Shown: positions 57,677 to 64,000 of the stretch, one piece after another
How the letters are laid out: every line of letters begins with the position of its first letter
Position numbering within the stretch: position 1 is the first letter of the stretch
DNA from: an uncultured Clostridia bacterium
GTDB taxonomy: Bacteria > Bacillota > Clostridia > Oscillospirales > Oscillospiraceae
NCBI GenBank assembly: GCA_945876285.1
Contig: CAMCNO010000008.1
Location: 1-64,000 of the forward strand
DNA length: 64,000 nucleotides
Direction of reading: 5' to 3'
Program-made: the position numbers and the translations under genes
The notes under the pieces: model-generated
The model's input: the letters and a program-made list of their open reading frames with translations, nothing else
Told to the model about the DNA's origin: nothing
Database searches by the model: none

Positions 57677-60355
57677 TTGGAAGATAAGAGAAGGCCGGAG
57701 CGGGTCTCGGGCCGTCAGACAAAAACTAGAAGGCGGGGCAGCGTAGTCGGAAAGGTTTTCGGCGTGCTGGGCACGCTGCTGCTGATCGGCATCTGCACGG
57801 GCGGACTGCTGTTTGGTATTTTCATGAAGTACGTGAATACGACCCTGGCGCCGTCGCTGGTGGTCAATGCCGATGACTATACCATGTCCCTGAGTTCTTT
57901 TATCTACTACCAGGACAAGGAGACCGGGGAGTGGAAGGAGTGGCAGACGGTCTACGGTGAGGAGAACCGGGTACTGGCGGAGTACAGCGAACTGCCCCAA
58001 AATCTGTTGAACGCCGCCGTAGCCATCGAGGACGAGCGGTTCTACCAGCATCAGGGTGTGGACTGGAAGCGGACCCTGGGCGCGACGCTGAACTTTTTCA
58101 CCCACGATAAGGACACTTTCGGCGGTTCCACCATCACCCAGCAGGTGCTGAAGAACATGACCGGAGACGACGCCGGCACCGTCAACCGCAAGGTGCGGGA
58201 GATCTTCCGGGCCATGAAGTTCGAGGAGAACAACACCAAGGAAGAGATTTTGACGATGTACCTCAACACCATCTATCTGGGCAAGGGGTGCTACGGCGTC
58301 AAGACGGCGGCAGAGTATTACTTCGGTAAGGATGTATCCGAACTGAGCCTGGCGGAGTGTGCCAGCCTTATCGCCATCACCAATAATCCGTCCCTGTACG
58401 GGCCTATGTATGAGATTACCTATACCCGGGATGACGGGACGAAGATCACGCCCCGGGAGCTGAATAAGAAGCGGCAGGAGAATATCCTGAACAAAATGGC
58501 TGAGGTTGGCCGGGACGGCAAGGTTGAGGACGGCGCCACGCCCTTCATCACCGAGGAGGAGGCCGCGGCTGCCAAGGCGGAGGTCCTCCAGTTCCGAAAC
58601 GACGGCGCCACCGCCGAGGAGCTGGTGGAGAAGGCCGTGGGCGGTGTGAAGATCAACAACTGGTTCGTGGATCAGGTTATTCTGGATGTGTCCAACGACC
58701 TGGCGGCCAAGGAGGGCATTTCCGTCAAGGAGGCCCGGCTGAAGATCTACAACAGCGGCTACCATATCTACACCACCATGGATCCGGCCATCCAGGCCAT
58801 CGCCGAGTCCGTCTATGAGGACCGGAGCAATCTGGACGTGACCTCCCGCAAGGGCCAGCAGATCCAGTCCGGCATCACCATCATCGATCCCTCCAACGGC
58901 AACATCGTGGCGACGGTGGGCAAGATCGGGGAAAAGACAGGAAACCTGGACTGGAGCTTTGCCACCACCAGCAAGCGACAGCCCGGCTCCTCCATCAAGC
59001 CCCTGACCTGCTACGCGCCGGCTATTGATGCCGGAGCGGTCACGCCGGGTACGGTGTTTGACAACTACCCGGTACAGCTTCTGAACGACAAGCCCTGGCC
59101 CAAGAATTCTCCCGCCGGATACACCGGCCTGACCACAGTCACCGAGGGTCTGAAGCGCTCCATCAACACCATCGCCGTTCAGACGCTGCAGGCGGTGGGT
59201 ATCCCGGAGTCCTATGCCTTTGCCACGGAGAAGCTGAATCTCAGCCTGGTGCCTGATGACATGGGCCTCAGCCCGCTGGGTATGGGCGGCCTGACTCACG
59301 GCCTGAGTACGCTGGAGATGGCGGCGGCCTACGCCTGCTTCGTCAACCAGGGTATTTACAACACGCCCCGGACCTATCTCCGGGTCACCAAAGTGGAGAA
59401 TGACGGCACGGAGACGGTGGTACTGGAGAACGAGGGTGAGAGCCACGTCGCCATGAAGGAGACCACCGCATATCTGATGAACCAGATGCTGAAAAACGTG
59501 GTCACCGGAGGTACGGGTACCTCTGCCCGCTTCAACGGCATGACCATTGCCGGTAAGACTGGTACCACCAGCGATAACTACGACCGCTACTTCGTGGGTT
59601 ATACGCCCTATTATGTGGCGGCGGTCTGGACTGGCTATGAACAGCCGGAAAAGATCAGTTACAGCGGCAACCCCGCCATCACCTTGTGGAAAAAGGTGAT
59701 GCAGCAGGTCCACGCCGACCTGCCCAACAAGGACTTTGAAAAGCCCTCCAGCGGACTGGAGACGGTGGAGGTCTGCATGGACAGCGGCCTGCTGCCCACC
59801 GACGCCTGCCGGGCCGATGTCCGGGGGACTTCCCGCGTTATGACGGTCACGGTGGCCGCCGGTACGGCGCCTACGGAGGAATGTAATGTCCATGTGTTCC
59901 GGGATTACTGCACCGAGGGCAAGTGCCTTGCCACGGACCATTGCCCGGCTGAGAGCGTAAAACAGGTGGCGGTGCTGGATCATGTCCGGGAGGACTACGG
60001 TCCGGAGATCACGGCTGATGATGACCCGTATCTGCTGGTCAATTTGGAAAAAGCCCTGGAGCCCACGGCACCTACGGAGGAAAATCCCGAGGGCACGCCC
60101 GGCGGCTGTCCCGTTCACAATGGGATGCCCGTTGTGGATCCCGAGGACCCCAACATGGGCTGGGACCCGGAGGATCCCAACGATATCCCGTCGGACCCCA
60201 ATGAGCCTGGCCATGGTGGAGAGCCTGTAACACCGCCTGCGGAACCGGCGGAGCCCAGTGAACCGGCACAGCCGGACCCCACTGACCCCAGCGGCGGCTT
60301 TGGAGACGCCGGAGGCGATTGGTGGAACGACCTGTGGAACTCACCTGCCACATAA
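57677..60355 (+). CDS. Class A penicillin-binding protein (PBP1A-like)
   Basis: TTG start after AAGGAGG; AVAIEDERFYQHQGVDWKRTLGA (GT51), RQPGSSIKPLTCYAPAI (transpeptidase), KTGTT. Confidence 0.93.
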   Translation: MEDKRRPERVSGRQTKTRRRGSVVGKVFGVLGTLLLIGICTGGLLFGIFMKYVNTTLAPSLVVNADDYTMSLSSFIYYQDKETGEWKEWQTVYGEENRVLAEYSELPQNLLNAAVAIEDERFYQHQGVDWKRTLGATLNFFTHDKDTFGGSTITQQVLKNMTGDDAGTVNRKVREIFRAMKFEENNTKEEILTMYLNTIYLGKGCYGVKTAAEYYFGKDVSELSLAECASLIAITNNPSLYGPMYEITYTRDDGTKITPRELNKKRQENILNKMAEVGRDGKVEDGATPFITEEEAAAAKAEVLQFRNDGATAEELVEKAVGGVKINNWFVDQVILDVSNDLAAKEGISVKEARLKIYNSGYHIYTTMDPAIQAIAESVYEDRSNLDVTSRKGQQIQSGITIIDPSNGNIVATVGKIGEKTGNLDWSFATTSKRQPGSSIKPLTCYAPAIDAGAVTPGTVFDNYPVQLLNDKPWPKNSPAGYTGLTTVTEGLKRSINTIAVQTLQAVGIPESYAFATEKLNLSLVPDDMGLSPLGMGGLTHGLSTLEMAAAYACFVNQGIYNTPRTYLRVTKVENDGTETVVLENEGESHVAMKETTAYLMNQMLKNVVTGGTGTSARFNGMTIAGKTGTTSDNYDRYFVGYTPYYVAAVWTGYEQPEKISYSGNPAITLWKKVMQQVHADLPNKDFEKPSSGLETVEVCMDSGLLPTDACRADVRGTSRVMTVTVAAGTAPTEECNVHVFRDYCTEGKCLATDHCPAESVKQVAVLDHVREDYGPEITADDDPYLLVNLEKALEPTAPTEENPEGTPGGCPVHNGMPVVDPEDPNMGWDPEDPNDIPSDPNEPGHGGEPVTPPAEPAEPSEPAQPDPTDPSGGFGDAGGDWWNDLWNSPAT

Positions 60356-60372
60356 GGAAAACCGTATGATAA

Positions 60373-60409
60373 GACCGCCGGAAGCATTTGCTTCCGGCGG
60401 TCATTTTTG
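60373..60409 (+). terminator. Intrinsic terminator
   Basis: gaccgccggaagc-attt-gcttccggcggtc + T5. Confidence 0.85.
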
Positions 60410-60412
60410 CGC

Positions 60413-60910
60413 TCAGTCGGTTATTTTTGCACAGTCGGCAGGGCGGCCGGAGAGCATCTCCAGGCCGTGGGAGAGGGCTGGCAGGACGGCCTCCAGATTT
60501 TCTCTCGCTGCCTTGGGGGAGCCGGGAAGGTTGATGATAAGGGTCCCCTTCCGGATGCCGGCCTGGGCCCGGGACAGCATGGCACGGTTCGTCACCTGCA
60601 TAGAGGCGTACCGCATGGCCTCCGGAATGCCCGGAGTCATCCGCTCGCAGACTGCCAGTGTGGCCTCCGGGGTCACATCCCGGGGAGCGAAGCCGGTCCC
60701 CCCGGTGGTGACCAGGAGCTGCACCTCGCCGCTGTCAGCGATCTGGCGCAGTTTCTCCTCAATTTGAGACTGTTCGTCAGGGACGATGGCGGTGATGCCC
60801 ACATCATATCCCGCATTTTTCAGAATTTCAGCTACCAGCGGGCCGCCCCCGTCAGGGCGCTCGCCCCGGAAGCTGCGGTCACTGACCGTCAAAACAGCGG
60901 CATGATACAT
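60413..60910 (-). CDS. MogA/MoaB-family molybdenum cofactor biosynthesis protein
   Basis: AAVLTVSDRSFRGERPDGGGPLVAEIL...LLVTTGGTGFAPRDVTPEAT. Confidence 0.92.
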   Translation of the reverse strand: MYHAAVLTVSDRSFRGERPDGGGPLVAEILKNAGYDVGITAIVPDEQSQIEEKLRQIADSGEVQLLVTTGGTGFAPRDVTPEATLAVCERMTPGIPEAMRYASMQVTNRAMLSRAQAGIRKGTLIINLPGSPKAARENLEAVLPALSHGLEMLSGRPADCAKITD

Positions 60911-60922
60911 GGTTGTCTCTCC

Positions 60923-61966
60923 TCACTTCAGCAGTAAAATGTCTCTGGGCTGGATGGCGGCCCAGACATAGTTTTTATCTTCGGCTTTGGCCCAGTCCTC
61001 CCGGTCCAGCTCCATCCGCAGGGGCGATGCGTCCGGGACGGCGTTTTCAGGCCGCAGCAGGACGATGGTGATAAATACATCCTGGATTACCCGCTGCACT
61101 TCACAGCGGAAGGCTCCGGGAGCATCTGCCGCCGCCATGGCAACATGGTGGGACCGGATGCCTACCCGGCGGATGTCCGGGGGGACCTCCTTGCCGCAGT
61201 CCAGGGTCAGTCCCCACTCCGGCAGGAATACGGAAGTTCCTTTGGAGACCGCGTCGGCGTAGTTTTTACAGCCGGAAAGACGGGCGGCGGCCTCTGTCAC
61301 CGGCTCGTGGAACAGCTCCCGCAGGGTAAAGGCCCCCTGGGACTGTCCCCGGTCCAGCACGCAGACCCGGCGGCAGTTGCGGAACACCTCTCCCCGGTCA
61401 TGGGAGACCCACAGGACGGTGCCAGGGAACTGCTCCAGAGTCTCCGCCAGCTCTACCTCCAGCTGATATTTCAGATAGCTGTCCAGGGCCGAGAAAGGCT
61501 CGTCCAGCAGGATGGCTTTCGGTTCCGACGCCAGGATGCGGGCCAGGGCTGTCCGCTGCTGCTGACCGCCGGAAATTTGGCCGGGGCGCTTGTCCGCCAC
61601 CTCCTCCAGCCGGAACTGGCGGAGCTTTTCCTCCGTCACTTCCTTCCGGCGCTGCTTGTCCCGCACTGCCGCGGCAATGTTCTGCCGTACCGTCATGTTG
61701 GGGAACAGGGCATACTGCTGGAACAGGTAGCCTACATTTCGCTTCTGGGGCGGCAAATTGATTTTGGCTGCGCTGTCGAACAGCGTCACGCCGTTCAGCA
61801 CGATTTTCCCCTCGTCCGGGGTCAAAATCCCGGCGATGCACCGCAGTGTCACGGATTTGCCGCAGCCGGAGGCTCCCAGCAGGGCCAGACATTCGTTTTC
61901 CGCTTCAAACCGGACTTTCAGCTGGAAGTCTCCCATTTTCTTACGAATATCTACGGAAAGGGCCAT
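60923..61966 (-). CDS. modC: Molybdate ABC transporter ATPase
   Basis: LLGASGCGKSVTLRCIAGILTPDEGKIVLNG; ISGGQQQRTALARILASEP. Confidence 0.92.
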   Translation of the reverse strand: MALSVDIRKKMGDFQLKVRFEAENECLALLGASGCGKSVTLRCIAGILTPDEGKIVLNGVTLFDSAAKINLPPQKRNVGYLFQQYALFPNMTVRQNIAAAVRDKQRRKEVTEEKLRQFRLEEVADKRPGQISGGQQQRTALARILASEPKAILLDEPFSALDSYLKYQLEVELAETLEQFPGTVLWVSHDRGEVFRNCRRVCVLDRGQSQGAFTLRELFHEPVTEAAARLSGCKNYADAVSKGTSVFLPEWGLTLDCGKEVPPDIRRVGIRSHHVAMAAADAPGAFRCEVQRVIQDVFITIVLLRPENAVPDASPLRMELDREDWAKAEDKNYVWAAIQPRDILLLK

Positions 61967-62646
61967 CAGCGCCCGCCTCCTTTCCCGGTCTGCCGCTGGC
62001 GGGTCTCCAGCAGGTTCACCGCCAGCAGAAACACCGCCGAGATGGCCATGTTTACCAGCACCCATTTCAATGCACCAATATCATCGTTGGTCCGCCAGAG
62101 TTGATAGACCGTGGTGGAGATGGTGGCGGTGCGGCCGGGAGTGTAGCCCGCGATCATGGAGGTGGCGCCGTACTCTCCCAAGGCACGGGCAAAGGCCAGC
62201 ACCGTACCCGCCAGGATGCCCTGCTTGCAGACGGGCATCTGCACCCGCCAGAACACCCAGGTGTTGGAGCGGCCCAGCGTCCGTCCCGCGTCCGCCAGAT
62301 TGTGGTCGAAGCTCTCGAAGGCACCCCGTGCAGTGCGGTACATCAGCGGAAAAGCAACCACCACGGTGGCAAAGATGGCCGACCACCAGGTCATGACCAG
62401 TTTGAAACCGAAGGTTTCCAGCACCCAGGCGCCCAGGGGCCGCTTTGGCCCCAGAAGGCACAGCAGCAGCCAGCCCACTACAGTGGGCGGCAGCACCAGC
62501 GGCAGCGTCAGCACCACATCCAGCACACCTTTCACCAGCCGGGGCAGCTTTGCGATGTAATAGGCGGCGAAGATGCCAAGGAAAAAGACGGCGACGGTGG
62601 AAATGGCGGCAATGCGCAGCGAGTTATAGAGGGGATACCAGTCCAA
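61966..62646 (-). CDS. modB: Molybdate ABC transporter permease
   Basis: LTLPLVLPPTVVGWLLL; ARALGEYGATSMIAG. Confidence 0.94.
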   Translation of the reverse strand: MDWYPLYNSLRIAAISTVAVFFLGIFAAYYIAKLPRLVKGVLDVVLTLPLVLPPTVVGWLLLCLLGPKRPLGAWVLETFGFKLVMTWWSAIFATVVVAFPLMYRTARGAFESFDHNLADAGRTLGRSNTWVFWRVQMPVCKQGILAGTVLAFARALGEYGATSMIAGYTPGRTATISTTVYQLWRTNDDIGALKWVLVNMAISAVFLLAVNLLETRQRQTGKGGGR

Positions 62647-62719
62647 GGGAGCACACCTCCTGAAACGGGAAATAGAGGTACGCCGTGAAAGCGGCGTACC
62701 TCCGCGTCATATGCTGAAT

Positions 62720-63574
62720 TTACACCATGGGGGAGAATCCCACGGCCTCGAAGCAGGCCAGGGTGTCGGGGGTGCAAAGGTAATCCAGGAAGGCCTGGGC
62801 GGCCTCGGGCTGCTCGCCCACATTCAGCACGGCGGCGGGATAGATGACCTGGCCGCACATCTCGGAGGCGGCGCTGTCCACCACGGTCAAACCGGCGGAG
62901 AAGGCATCGGTGCCGTAGATGATACCGCAGTCCACGGCGCTCTCGCTGACCTGGGTGGTGACTTCCTTCACGTTGGATCCGTAGGTCAGCTTGCTGGCGA
63001 TAGCGGCCTCGTCGATCTCATAATAAGTAAAAATCTTCTGGGTGTACTGGCCCACGGGCACATCGCTGTTGCCGATGGCCAGAGTTACCTCGCCGCTGGT
63101 CAGCAGGTCGGCCAGCTGGTCAAAGCTCTCAATGCCCTTGGGGTTGCCCTCGGGAACGGCCAGCGTGACCTTGTTCTCCAGCAGGTTCAGCCGGGAGCCC
63201 TGGATCACCACGTCCAGGCCGTCGGGGTTCTTCTCGGCGTCATCCTTCAAAGAGCCGTCCAGGGCGTTGATCTGCTTAGGAGCGGCGGAGATAAACAGAT
63301 CACAGGAGGCGCCCTCCTTGATTTGCTTCAGCAGGGTGCCGGAGGAGTCATAGGTGGTGACAACAGTCACTTCGGGCGCCACAGCCTTGTACTGCTCAAT
63401 GACGGCGTTCAGGGATTCCTGCATGGAGGCGGCGGCAAAGACGGTAATTTCAACAGGCTCGGCGGCGGGCTCCGCAGGCTCCTCGGTTTTGACCGGTTCC
63501 TCTTTGGTACCGCCGCAGGCAGTCAGGGACAGGGCCAGGCACAGGGCCAGCAGGAGAGACAGATACTTTTTCAT
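62720..63574 (-). CDS. modA: Molybdate ABC transporter substrate-binding lipoprotein
   Basis: MKKYLSLLLALCLALSLTACGG; ITVFAAASMQESLNAVIEQYK; YDSSGTLLKQIKEGASCDLFISA. Confidence 0.94.
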   Translation of the reverse strand: MKKYLSLLLALCLALSLTACGGTKEEPVKTEEPAEPAAEPVEITVFAAASMQESLNAVIEQYKAVAPEVTVVTTYDSSGTLLKQIKEGASCDLFISAAPKQINALDGSLKDDAEKNPDGLDVVIQGSRLNLLENKVTLAVPEGNPKGIESFDQLADLLTSGEVTLAIGNSDVPVGQYTQKIFTYYEIDEAAIASKLTYGSNVKEVTTQVSESAVDCGIIYGTDAFSAGLTVVDSAASEMCGQVIYPAAVLNVGEQPEAAQAFLDYLCTPDTLACFEAVGFSPMV

Positions 63575-63700
63575 GTTCATACTTTCTTTCTGAATCATAC
63601 AATATTTATCCGTACTCCGCAAGGAGAAGAAAACGTGATACTCACTTGAGATTAACGCTTTGCAAACGCAGGGGCGCGTCAGGGCGCGCCCTTGCGTATT

Positions 63701-64000
63701 TTATTTTCCAAAGGGGCAGACAGGCCAGTGGCAGGGCTTGCAGCCCAGGCACAATCCGCCCTCGCCCATGGCGGCAAAGTCGGCCCGTGTCATCTCCACG
63801 CCTGCGGCGATGCGGGGCAGAGCCAAATCAAAGATGGTGGCTCCGGCGTACATGACGCAGCCGGGAAGACCCATCACGACGGTGCCGTCGTCGTAATACC
63901 CCAGCAGGAACATGGCGCCGGGCAGCACGGGAGCGCCGTAAGTGACGATGCGGGCGCCGCTCTGTCGGATAGCCCCGGGGGTGTTGTCGTCCGGGTCTAC
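63701..64000 (-). CDS. Molybdopterin-binding (MoeA-like) protein, C-terminal fragment, open at window edge
   Basis: DDGTVVMGLPGCVMYAGATIFDLALPRIAAGVEMTRADFAAMGEGGLCLGCKPCHWPVCPFGK, next to the mod operon. Confidence 0.7.
   Translation of the reverse strand, partial: VDPDDNTPGAIRQSGARIVTYGAPVLPGAMFLLGYYDDGTVVMGLPGCVMYAGATIFDLALPRIAAGVEMTRADFAAMGEGGLCLGCKPCHWPVCPFGK

Noticed and set aside
57674-60214. 846-aa antisense ORF opposite the PBP1A gene
   Set aside because: Shadow frame; the sense strand has GT51 and transpeptidase motifs.
1-64000. CRISPR arrays or classical defence islands
   Set aside because: No regularly spaced direct repeats or recognisable cas/RM/TA genes seen; the only dense short repeats are the iterons at 40980-41063.

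Overview
GC-rich Firmicutes chromosome segment, probably Oscillospiraceae-like (judged from gene content and protein style, not from a search). Most of it is ordinary core genome: serC, proBAC, a selenium yedE/yedF module, smc-ftsY-rph-rdgB-yhbY-nadD/yqeK-LCP-rsfS, T-box-leuS, rpsU, efp, coaW, pncB, two cardiolipin synthases, a PBP1A and a mod (molybdate) operon. The stand-out is about 13.4 kb (37092-50469) that looks like an integrative mobilizable element (IME) in the 3' end of a tRNA-Gln gene. It is bounded by an exact 24-bp direct repeat (tRNA T-loop to CCA). Just inside both ends lie matching 25-bp arm-type repeats (22/25 identical). It encodes a tyrosine integrase, a DUF6076-like protein, an excisionase-like HTH protein, a RepA-like AAA ATPase followed by iteron-like repeats, a MobV-type oriT, a MobV relaxase and a frameshifted tnpV. 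Between mobV and tnpV sits a complete phosphate uptake and sensing locus: pstS-pstC-pstA-pstB-phoU-HD hydrolase-phoB-like-phoR-like. A mobilizable element carrying a whole Pst/Pho regulon as cargo is the main candidate for an undescribed system. Smaller observations include a Shine-Dalgarno inside a terminator hairpin, a triple-hairpin intergenic region, a degenerate stand-alone E2-type acyltransferase, a possible 6S-like RNA and several domain fusions.
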